NCBI RefSeq assembly: GCF_938030785.1
Contig: NZ_CALHIK010000011.1
Coordinates: 1-12,175 of the forward strand
Reading direction: 5' to 3'
Source of the DNA: an uncultured Campylobacter sp.
GTDB taxonomy: Bacteria; Campylobacterota; Campylobacteria; Campylobacterales; Campylobacteraceae
Length of the DNA: 12,175 bases
Below the pieces are notes generated by a model. That model was not told where the DNA came from and searched no databases. It saw nothing but the letters and a program-made list of their open reading frames with translations. The translations under genes and the position numbers were made by a program. Of this stretch, positions 7,401 to 12,175 are shown piece after piece; the stretch's first letter is position 1, and each line of letters starts with the position of its first letter.

Positions 7401-7496
7401 AAGCAATGAAGCAACCTAGTAAACCTAAGATTATAAAGGTATGAAGTAAGCAATGAAGCACAACATAGTGAACCGAGCATTAAAAAATATGAAAGC
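7401..7496 (+). repeat. imperfect 47-bp tandem direct repeat
   Basis: Two units begin with AAGCAATGAAGCA at 7401 and 7448 and stay alignable to a shared TATGAA end, with roughly 70% identity. A weaker third copy may begin near 7502 (GCAATATGCA, then CTAGTAAA). Each unit contains ATGAAGCA, so each could open a short peptide, but the first stops after 12 codons. The array may be a duplicated gene start now decayed, or protein-binding repeats. Confidence 0.4.
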
Positions 7497-7728
7497 TATA
7501 TATGCAATATGCAAGAAATTACTAGTAAAAAGTGTAGAGGTAAAAAAATGGAAATACTTCAGAATTTATATAATCTATCATAGCCCTATCCTCGCAAGCA
7601 CTCGCCTTCAGTATCAAAAAAGGCGACTCCAAAAGAAAGCAATACGCTAAAATGAGGGCAAGTGCTTAGGAAAGGAGTAGTGATGAAGTAATAATGGGAA
7701 GGGAGGGAAAGTAAGTGCTTTTTTAAGA

Positions 7729-7828
7729 GGATAAGGCGGCTCATACGCCAATTACGGTAAGCTGTAGAATGACAAACTGCGGATAGGTGTCGCTTTAACT
7801 CCCTATCTTGCCGTCTTTCCGCTTATCC
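7729..7828. repeat. nested inverted repeat, cloverleaf-like
   Basis: The outer arms GGATAAGGCGG (7729-7739) and CCGCTTATCC (7819-7828) match over 10 positions with one bulged base. Within them lie GATAGG/CCTATC (7782-7787 with 7802-7807) and a competing small hairpin GGCG/CGCC (7735-7738 with 7746-7749). The content is more balanced in GC than the flanks. It could be a structured RNA or a recombinase or relaxase DNA site. No tRNA features are present. Confidence 0.35.
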
Positions 7829-8025
7829 GGAAATTTCTAAAACACATAGGCACATAGACTTAAAGTAGGAATGTGACCTTAAGGCTAAATTCTATACTTA
7901 AAGATAAAAATTTAGCTCCCTATGGCATTATAGCATTTATGGATTATGGCGTTCGTGGAGCGCGTAAGCTTCTCAATAGATTTAGAATAAAAGGCTCTTG
8001 TATACCAAACTACATAAAACCTCAT

Positions 8026-8063
8026 AAGAAGCTATCCTTTTAGGCTTTTGCCTTTACCTTCTT
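8026..8063 (-). terminator. possible terminator of the integrase gene
   Basis: AAGAAG (8026-8031) and CTTCTT (8058-8063) form an outer stem, and AGGC-TTTT-GCCT (8042-8053) an inner one, with unpaired bases between. The structure overlaps the integrase stop codon. It lacks a long U tract, so the role is uncertain. Confidence 0.25.
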
Positions 8064-9279
8064 AAAATTTAAACCCCAACCCCTTTAAATAACCTAGCCA
8101 CCATGTTAAAACCCTACGAGTATTTTTGATATTTGTAGCCTTATTATAAACGCCCGCAACACCTCTGACCCTATGAAATATTGTACGCTCTATAATATCT
8201 GGGATCAACCCGTTATCCACCAAGTTATCGTTACAAAACGTACTTAGTATTATCCTAAAAGAATGAAAAACTATCCCATTATTACCGACTAATGGGGTAT
8301 ATTGCCTAAGGGCCTTTACAAGTGTTGCCTCACTTAAAACGTTTCCTTCCGTATTCGCAAAAAATAAAGAGGACTTTGTTTTTATGCTCTCTAGCCACTC
8401 ACCTACCTCCTTTGGAAGTCCCAGATGTTCATCCCCATTGCTTTTTACCTTATTCTCATCTTGCGGGAATAGTAAGTAGTATTCTCCATCATCGCCTATT
8501 TTTAAATGCTCATGGGTTAAATTTCTTACATTTGAGCTTCTTAGCCCCGTAAGCAGTCCGAATATCAAAGCATTCTTAACTCCTCTTTGGTGAGGATAGT
8601 TCATGATAAATTTAATAAGTACGGTTAAATCCAAGTCATCTTTTATATATGGGTATTCGCTATGGCGAGGTATATTATAAAAGTCCTTAAACACCTCTTC
8701 TGCAAATAATGGATTTTTAGAAATATCCCTTATGCGAGCATATCTGAATAGTCTTTTAATGAGTTTGAATAAAATTTCTAAGGAGGCGTATTTTTCATTA
8801 TCGTAGTAGTAATCCAGTATCGGCATAATATCCTTTTTGCTTATCTTGTTTATATCTTTATCGCAAATATCCCTTAAAGCCTTAAAGCTCATATCTCGTC
8901 TTTTAGAGGTCGCTAATGCGACATTGCCGTTATGTCTGCAAAATTGTCTATAAACGCTTGCCAGAGTATTACTTGGGGCGGCTAGTTTAGTAGAACCATC
9001 TACTATTAAACCTTCAAGAGTTTCTTTGGCTTTGCTTAGGCTTATCTCATCTGCATTGCCTAAAGACTTAATCAGCTTGCCGCCTATTGAGTAGTGATAG
9101 TGCCTATGAATTGTTTGTATTCCCTTTTTAGTAAATGAGCGGTAAAATCTAACTGCTATATGCTCATCTATCATTTCTACCATAGTATTTTTGCGATGAG
9201 GCAGGGAGAAATTTCTGATCACTTTATCGGGGTCTGTTTTAAAAGCCGGATCGTCTTTAATTTTAGAAAAAACTTTCAT
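8062..9279 (-). CDS. int: tyrosine recombinase / phage-type integrase
   Basis: It catalyses site-specific integration and excision of the element by cutting and rejoining DNA at att sites. The 405 residues match the usual size for island integrases. An N-terminal DNA-binding part (about 40-95, ending KSLGNADEISLSKAKETLEGL) is followed by a SAM-like core-binding domain (about 105-200) and the catalytic domain. Visible catalytic residues are Arg247 (LLTGLRSSN), Lys near 277-279, His339 and Arg342 (HSFR), His369 (FHRVRGVAGVYNKA) and the nucleophile Tyr378, so it looks complete. The ATG at 9279 has AAGGAT about 9 nt upstream. Its 5' end faces the 3' end of the tRNA-Lys gene about 240 bp away, in the same direction, which is the standard tRNA-att-int layout. 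No excisionase gene is seen. Confidence 0.93.
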   Translation of the reverse strand: MKVFSKIKDDPAFKTDPDKVIRNFSLPHRKNTMVEMIDEHIAVRFYRSFTKKGIQTIHRHYHYSIGGKLIKSLGNADEISLSKAKETLEGLIVDGSTKLAAPSNTLASVYRQFCRHNGNVALATSKRRDMSFKALRDICDKDINKISKKDIMPILDYYYDNEKYASLEILFKLIKRLFRYARIRDISKNPLFAEEVFKDFYNIPRHSEYPYIKDDLDLTVLIKFIMNYPHQRGVKNALIFGLLTGLRSSNVRNLTHEHLKIGDDGEYYLLFPQDENKVKSNGDEHLGLPKEVGEWLESIKTKSSLFFANTEGNVLSEATLVKALRQYTPLVGNNGIVFHSFRIILSTFCNDNLVDNGLIPDIIERTIFHRVRGVAGVYNKATNIKNTRRVLTWWLGYLKGLGFKF

Positions 9280-9321
9280 AACTACTTATCCTTTAAAATT
9301 TAATATAGTTTCATAGGACAA

Positions 9322-9327
9322 ATTATA
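9322..9327 (-). promoter_or_regulatory. probable -10 box of the integrase promoter
   Basis: Read on the minus strand this is TATAAT, 43 bp before the integrase ATG and downstream of the large hairpin at 9353-9397. The spacing suits a short leader with the AAGGAT ribosome site. No good -35 is seen, which is normal for Campylobacter. Confidence 0.45.
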
Positions 9328-9352
9328 AAAGTTTCCAAAGAGTTTAACAAGC

Positions 9353-9397
9353 TTAAGAGCTACTATACATTTTTTAATATATAGTAGTTTCTCTTAA
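9353..9397. repeat. 15-bp inverted repeat between tRNA-Lys and int
   Basis: TTAAGAGCTACTATA (9353-9367) pairs with TATAGTAG (9380-9387) and, after a TTT bulge, CTCTTAA (9391-9397). That is 15 pairs around a 12-nt loop. It stands just upstream of the integrase -10 box. It could be an integrase or excisionase arm site, an operator, or a barrier that separates int from tRNA transcription. Confidence 0.55.
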
Positions 9398-9426
9398 ACT
9401 ACCTGTATAATCTAGCGTTTTTAGCA

Positions 9427-9454
9427 TTTGAAATTTTTTTGAAAAAATTTCAAA
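9427..9454. repeat. perfect 13-bp AT-rich palindrome, possible tRNA terminator
   Basis: TTTGAAATTTTTT and AAAAAATTTCAAA are perfect reverse complements around a 2-nt centre. It is the first strong hairpin downstream of tRNA-Lys (64 bp past its 3' end), so it may end the tRNA transcript. Because its stem is almost only A and T, a role as bent DNA or a recombination site in the att region is equally possible. Confidence 0.45.
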
Positions 9455-9517
9455 AACCCGTAATATAAGGCTTTCAAAAAAATCAAAAAATTAAAAATAG
9501 GGAGGAAATTTGATAGA

Positions 9518-9541
9518 TGGTGTCCTGCGTTGGATTCGAAC
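9518..9541 (-). other. presumed attachment site in the 3' end of tRNA-Lys
   Basis: The T-arm and CCA end of tRNA-Lys border the AT-rich element, and an intact integrase lies immediately beyond. Integrases of this type usually recombine within the 3' part of a tRNA gene and leave it whole. No second copy of this 24-bp stretch exists in the window, so the core length and the far att site cannot be set. Confidence 0.4.
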
Positions 9542-9593
9542 CAACGACCCCCTCATTAAAAGTGAGATGCTCTACCTACTGAGCTAGCAAGAC
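9518..9593 (-). tRNA. tRNA-Lys (anticodon TTT)
   Basis: On the minus strand the 76 nt fold into a full cloverleaf. The acceptor GTCTTGC pairs with GCAGGAC (one G-T pair), the D arm is GCTC/GAGC, the anticodon stem TCTCA/TGAGG holds loop CTTTTAA, and the T arm is GTTGG/CCAAC with TTCGAAT. The CCA end is encoded. It is last in the cluster and the likely integration target of the element. Confidence 0.95.
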
Positions 9594-9604
9594 ATCGTAA
9601 GAAG

Positions 9605-9681
9605 TGGCGCGACGAATGGGGCTCGAACCCACGACCTCCGCCGTGACAGGGCGGCATTCTAACCAGCTGAACTACCGTCGC
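9605..9681 (-). tRNA. tRNA-Asp (anticodon GTC)
   Basis: The 77-nt cloverleaf has acceptor GCGACGG/TCGTCGC, anticodon stem CCGCC/GGCGG with loop CTGTCAC, a T arm GTGGG/CCCAT with TTCGAGC, discriminator G and an encoded CCA. It lies 11 bp upstream of tRNA-Lys in the same transcript. Confidence 0.95.
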
Positions 9682-9741
9682 ACCAAAAATCACACTCGCA
9701 GCGCAAGTGCTAAAGAAGTATGAAATCCAATGATTTCAAAA

Positions 9742-9817
9742 TGGTGGTCGCTGTAGGGATCGAACCTGCGACATCCACCTTGTAAGGGTGGCGCTCTACC
9801 AGCTGAGCTAAGCGACC
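9742..9817 (-). tRNA. tRNA-Val (anticodon TAC)
   Basis: The 76-nt cloverleaf has acceptor GGTCGCT/AGCGACC, anticodon stem CCACC/GGTGG with loop CTTACAA, discriminator A and an encoded CCA. The T stem is GCAGG/CCTAC, which leaves one C-A mismatch (positions 50 and 64 in tRNA numbering). Everything else pairs normally, so the gene is probably functional. It is the first of the three tRNAs. Confidence 0.94.
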
Positions 9818-9841
9818 GTTTGGGTTTAAAAAAGAAATGTG

Positions 9842-9847
9842 ATTATA
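9842..9847 (-). promoter_or_regulatory. -10 box of the tRNA cluster promoter
   Basis: On the minus strand this reads TATAAT, 25 bp before the 5' end of tRNA-Val, preceded by AT-rich sequence. It is the only good promoter seen for the Val-Asp-Lys transcript, whose genes are 11 and 60 bp apart. Confidence 0.55.
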
Positions 9848-9898
9848 TATCCAATACGATTAATTTTCACTTAAACAATGATGAAAAGGCTGAAATTG

Positions 9899-9907
9899 TG
9901 CTATACT
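9899..9907 (+). promoter_or_regulatory. extended -10 promoter of the transglycosylase gene
   Basis: TGCTATACT is a TG-N-TATACT extended -10 placed 38 bp before the ATG at 9946, divergent from the tRNA promoter. It probably also serves kdsA. Confidence 0.5.
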
Positions 9908-9945
9908 TGCGACATAAAATTTTATCAAAGGCTCGGTAAATTTAG

Positions 9946-10533
9946 ATGAAAAAGTTGCTTTTCGCCCTGTTTTTGGCGCTTCAAGCTCCCGCTTACTCGC
10001 CGAACGAGATCGTAAACGCCATCGCCGCAGTAGCGCAAAACGAAGGGGTAAAGCCTGAAATTTTATACACCATCGTCAAAATCGAAAGCGACTTCGAGCC
10101 CTACACGATCTCCTTTTTGACAAACAAAGCAAACGCCGATTATTTTGCGGGCCTGCGCAATCAAAATATCCGCATCAAAACGAGCAACTATAGCCTAAAT
10201 TCCAGCAAATGGGTCGTTACGATCATACCGGCAAACGAAATTTACGCCGTGCAGATCGCCAAGTATCTGTACGAGGACGGCTTTAGCATCGACGTGGGAC
10301 TCGGGCAGCTAAACGCCGTAAATTTCAGCCAAAACGAGATCGATTATATATTTAATCCGATGTACAACCTCACAAAATGCGCTAAAATCCTACGCAAATG
10401 TTGGAACGCCAAAGACAAAAATATCAAAGACACGATCGAGTGCTACAACTACGGCATGCGCAAACGCTACTCAAACCCCTACTACAAGCGCTTTTATGAG
10501 CATTACGAGAAATTTTTCGGCAAGCCCTATTAA
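9946..10533 (+). CDS. exported lytic transglycosylase (SLT domain)
   Basis: It is expected to cut the glycan strands of peptidoglycan in the periplasm, forming 1,6-anhydro-MurNAc ends. The 195 residues begin with a signal peptide (MKKLLFALFLALQAPA, cleavage near 16). The SLT-type domain shows the catalytic Glu47 in VKIESDF, the DVGLGQLN motif (116-123) that corresponds to GLMQ, and YNYG (168-170). A stretch of about 60 residues between the catalytic Glu and GLGQLN (NYSLNSSKWVVTI within it) resembles the small transglycosylases of the VirB1 kind. Cysteines at 145, 152 and 166 could form a disulfide. Base use is like the host backbone. The ribosome site is weak (GGTAAAT). Its substrate and physiological role are not shown by context; kdsA follows 51 bp later. 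Confidence 0.85.
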   Translation: MKKLLFALFLALQAPAYSPNEIVNAIAAVAQNEGVKPEILYTIVKIESDFEPYTISFLTNKANADYFAGLRNQNIRIKTSNYSLNSSKWVVTIIPANEIYAVQIAKYLYEDGFSIDVGLGQLNAVNFSQNEIDYIFNPMYNLTKCAKILRKCWNAKDKNIKDTIECYNYGMRKRYSNPYYKRFYEHYEKFFGKPY

Positions 10534-10551
10534 GAGTTAGTAAAATTTCGC

Positions 10552-10557
10552 TAAAAT
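10552..10557 (+). promoter_or_regulatory. possible -10 box of kdsA
   Basis: TAAAAT within GCTAAAATC, 27 bp before the kdsA ATG, resembles the -10 element of many epsilon-proteobacterial promoters. AAGGAT serves as ribosome site a few bases before the start. kdsA may thus have its own start besides read-through from the transglycosylase gene. Confidence 0.35.
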
Positions 10558-10584
10558 CGCGCAAATTTTAAAAAAGGATATCTC

Positions 10585-11625
10585 ATGATACTGATCGCAG
10601 GACCCTGCGTGATCGAAAGCCGCGAGCTGATAATGAAAGTCGCGGAAAGTTTGCGCAAATTTAACGAAATGAGCGGGGTGGAATTTTACTTTAAAAGCAG
10701 CTTCGATAAAGCCAATCGCACCAGCATCTCAAGCTTCCGCGGCCCGGGGCTGCAGCGCGGCTGCGAAATTTTAGCCGAAGTAAAGGAGAAGTTCGGCTAT
10801 AAAATTTTAACCGATATCCACGAAAGCTACCAGGCGGAGCCCGTCGCGCGCGTCGCCGACGTACTGCAAATACCCGCGTTTTTGTGCCGCCAAACCGACC
10901 TACTCGTCGCCGCAGCAAGCACGCAAGCGGTAGTAAACATCAAAAAAGGTCAGTTTTTATCGCCGCAGGCGATGAAACACAGCGTCGAAAAGGTGCTGCA
11001 AACTCGCAGCGCACGGGCTTATACCCCGCAAAGCACCGCGGCATCTGGCGATACAAACGCCGCTCAAAACAGCGCCTGCTCCGACGATGCCGAAATTTGC
11101 GGCGTGCAAAGCGGCGCTCGAAGCGGTGCGAATGACGGCTCTTCCGCGCTAGGCGCGCAAAATTCTTGTGGCGCACGATCGGACGCGCAAAATTCCGCCC
11201 ATGCTTGCGATGCTTCGAGTGCCGCGAATTCTGCTCAAAGCGCGCCGCAACCAAGCGGCGAAGGTATGCACGATCTGGCGCGCCGCTACGGCGTTTGGCT
11301 CACCGAACGCGGCAGCACCTTCGGCTATGGAAATTTGATCGTCGATATGCGCTCGCTGCCGATTATGCGCGAGTTTGCACCGGTCATTTTCGACGCGACG
11401 CACAGCGTGCAGATGCCTAGTATCGGCGCTACGAGCGGCGGCGACTCGCGCTTCGTGCCGTATCTCGCGCGAGCGGCGGCGGCTGTGGGCGTGGACGGAT
11501 TTTTTTACGAGACGCACCCAGATCCCGCTCATGCGCTTTCAGACGGGCCGAATATGCTAAATTTAGAGCAGCTTGAGCGCATCGTAGCGCAGACGCTCGC
11601 AATTCAAAAAGCGCTAGGATTTTAG
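10585..11625 (+). CDS. kdsA: 3-deoxy-D-manno-octulosonate 8-phosphate synthase with a large insertion
   Basis: KdsA condenses phosphoenolpyruvate with arabinose 5-phosphate to Kdo 8-phosphate in the cytoplasm, the committed step to the Kdo of lipid A-core. AGPCVIES (5-12), KSSFDKANRTS (37-47), FRGPGL (51-56), TDIHES (76-81), CRQTDLLV (101-108), the ERGSTFGYGNLIVDM stretch (241-255), DATHSV (270-275) and ALSDGPNM (317-324) are all present. Cys8, His273, Glu309 and Asp320 match the metal ligands of the metal-dependent class (known in Aquifex). The family has about 265-290 residues; this one has 346. The excess, residues about 144-227, is rich in Ala, Ser, Asn, Gly and Asp, repeats AQNS, and replaces a short loop before GVWLTERGS. 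The frame is kept throughout, so the enzyme may be active. The ATG follows AAGGAT. Confidence 0.95.
   Translation: MILIAGPCVIESRELIMKVAESLRKFNEMSGVEFYFKSSFDKANRTSISSFRGPGLQRGCEILAEVKEKFGYKILTDIHESYQAEPVARVADVLQIPAFLCRQTDLLVAAASTQAVVNIKKGQFLSPQAMKHSVEKVLQTRSARAYTPQSTAASGDTNAAQNSACSDDAEICGVQSGARSGANDGSSALGAQNSCGARSDAQNSAHACDASSAANSAQSAPQPSGEGMHDLARRYGVWLTERGSTFGYGNLIVDMRSLPIMREFAPVIFDATHSVQMPSIGATSGGDSRFVPYLARAAAAVGVDGFFYETHPDPAHALSDGPNMLNLEQLERIVAQTLAIQKALGF
11155..11195 (+). repeat. 30-bp-spaced direct repeat in the kdsA insertion
   Basis: GCGCAAAATTC occurs at 11155-11165 and 11185-11195, exactly 30 bp (10 codons) apart, so it encodes the recurring AQNS peptide. Related, weaker units occur earlier (AAQNSACSDD) and later (AANSAQSAP). 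The spacing points to growth by in-frame duplication. Confidence 0.55.
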
Positions 11626-11653
11626 AGCGGGCGGCTACAAAATTTCAAATTGA

Positions 11654-11708
11654 GGCTAGCGAGTTTAAATTTTAATTTCGCACCGTTGCCCACGCTAGCC
11701 GCTTTTTT
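11654..11708 (+). terminator. probable kdsA terminator
   Basis: GGCTAGCG (11654-11661) and CGCTAGCC (11693-11700) are perfect 8-bp inverted repeats with a 31-nt loop, followed by GC and six T (11703-11708). The position, 29 bp after the kdsA stop, suits an intrinsic terminator, though the loop is long. Confidence 0.5.
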
Positions 11709-12000
11709 GCACTTTGTGCTAACAAATTTTATATTCACAAGGGCTTGCTTCAACCATAGCGAGTTCGCATATCGCGCGCTAAAAATTCAAATTTATCGCG
11801 CGACTATAAAATTTAGCGTATTTGTAAAATTTTAAACTCCACGCGCGCTTCATCAAACTTCGAGGCTTTGATAAAATTTATGCGGCATGCGCCTATCGCC
11901 CAGCGCGAGCGGGGCAATTTCGCGCCGCTAAATTTACAATTTTAAAAGCCTAGCGCGCAGAATTTAGCCATAAATTTTGCGCCAAATTTCGCAACCATCT

Positions 12001-12027
12001 GCGTAAAATTTAATGCAAATTTTACGC
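12001..12027. repeat. perfect 11-bp hairpin
   Basis: GCGTAAAATTT and AAATTTTACGC pair perfectly around the loop AATGC. There is no gene end nearby and no T run after it. It may be one copy of a dispersed AAATTT-type repeat of this genome, or a regulatory site for the downstream gene. Confidence 0.5.
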
Positions 12028-12105
12028 GCAAATTCCGGTTGTCCAAGCCGCCGCCGTGCGAACCGCCGCCGCAGAAAATTTAAGTCAAGATTAATGGGGC
12101 GGAGA

Positions 12106-12111
12106 TATAAT
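12106..12111 (+). promoter_or_regulatory. -10 box of the last gene
   Basis: A perfect TATAAT 30 bp before the ATG at 12142, with an AAAGGA ribosome site (12131-12136) in between, gives a complete and well-spaced start region. Confidence 0.55.
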
Positions 12112-12141
12112 TCAAGCCTAAAATTCTTTTAAAGGATATTT

Positions 12142-12175
12142 ATGGGTTACGTAGAGTCTAACCTTCTGAATGGCG
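12142..12175 (+). CDS. 5' end of a gene, probably a bacterial PH-domain protein (partial)
   Basis: Only 11 codons are visible before the window ends: MGYVESNLLNG. This beginning (aromatic-Val-Glu-x-Asn-Leu-x-x-Gly) resembles small membrane-anchored bacterial PH-domain proteins, which continue with a Glu and an aromatic membrane-entry segment. The start is well supported by the TATAAT box and the AAAGGA site 5 nt upstream. The product call rests on very few residues. Confidence 0.4.
   Translation, partial: MGYVESNLLNG

Larger units (their letters stand above)
6434..8061. other. 1.6-kb AT-rich stretch without a convincing gene
   Basis: Neither strand has a start codon, ribosome site and protein-like frame together. 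The only frame of notable length (65 codons, 7453-7650 plus) is Lys-rich and begins inside a degenerate repeat. What the stretch does hold is listed separately: a weak hairpin after the R-M operon, a GC-rich structured patch, a 13-bp inverted repeat, two strong hairpins, a 47-bp imperfect direct repeat and a nested inverted repeat. A TATAAT box at 6718-6723 could start a plus-strand transcript through the structured patch. The stretch may be decayed genes, an RNA locus, or DNA used by the element's integration or transfer machinery. Confidence 0.6.
11626..12141. other. gene-free host intergenic region
   Basis: No credible frame is present on either strand. The stretch is a mosaic of AAATTT-like tracts and GCGC-rich words. 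It contains a terminator-like repeat after kdsA, an 11-bp perfect hairpin (12001-12027), two copies of CCGCCGCCG near 12050-12075, and a promoter for the last gene. In other campylobacters kdsA is followed by ribH and nusB; that is not so here. Confidence 0.6.

Noticed and set aside
7400..7560. CRISPR array
   Set aside because: The repeats are imperfect, only two or three, directly abutting without unique spacers, and no cas gene is present.
7453..7650. 65-codon plus-strand frame
   Set aside because: Very basic, no ribosome site, begins inside a degenerate direct repeat, no recognisable motif. Kept only as part of the repeat description.
10691..11560. Several long frames on both strands across kdsA
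   Set aside because: They are shadows in GC-rich sequence; the kdsA frame holds all conserved motifs and the only good start.

Overview
The window looks like a Campylobacter chromosome from the moderately GC-rich group (C. gracilis, showae, rectus or curvus type; species not determinable here). The evidence is a Campylobacter-type KdsA, many AAATTT-rich intergenic tracts, TATAAT-type -10 boxes with little -35, and a Val-Asp-Lys tRNA cluster. Two compositions meet near position 9500. To the left the DNA is AT-rich with low-GC codon use. To the right it is clearly richer in GC and has a host-like look.

Left part (1 to about 9500) is an integrative element, or one end of one. At the far left are two convergent fragments of an IS1595-type transposase. 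Next come a small helix-turn-helix regulator with its own promoter region (600-1008) and a frameshifted gene remnant (1131-1353). A tight three-gene restriction-modification operon follows (1355-6433): an N6-adenine methyltransferase, a cytosine-5 methyltransferase, and an 846-residue protein that joins a PD-(D/E)XK nuclease domain to a second adenine methyltransferase domain. There is no helicase and no separate specificity gene, so it is neither a standard Type I nor a Type III system. The best reading is a Type II/IIG-like system with three methyltransferase domains.

From 6434 to 8061 there is about 1.6 kb without a convincing gene. It holds a GC-rich structured patch, strong hairpins, a degenerate 47-bp direct repeat and a nested inverted repeat. 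A full-length tyrosine integrase (8062-9279, minus strand) follows, with two large palindromes between it and the tRNA-Lys gene, the probable integration target. The far attachment site is not in the window.

Right part (9518-12175) is host backbone. It has tRNA-Lys, tRNA-Asp and tRNA-Val on the minus strand, then on the plus strand a small exported lytic transglycosylase, kdsA for the Kdo of lipopolysaccharide, about 515 bp without a gene, and the first codons of a probable PH-domain protein. KdsA is unusual: about 80 residues of Ala/Ser/Asn/Gly-rich, repetitive sequence interrupt an otherwise intact enzyme.
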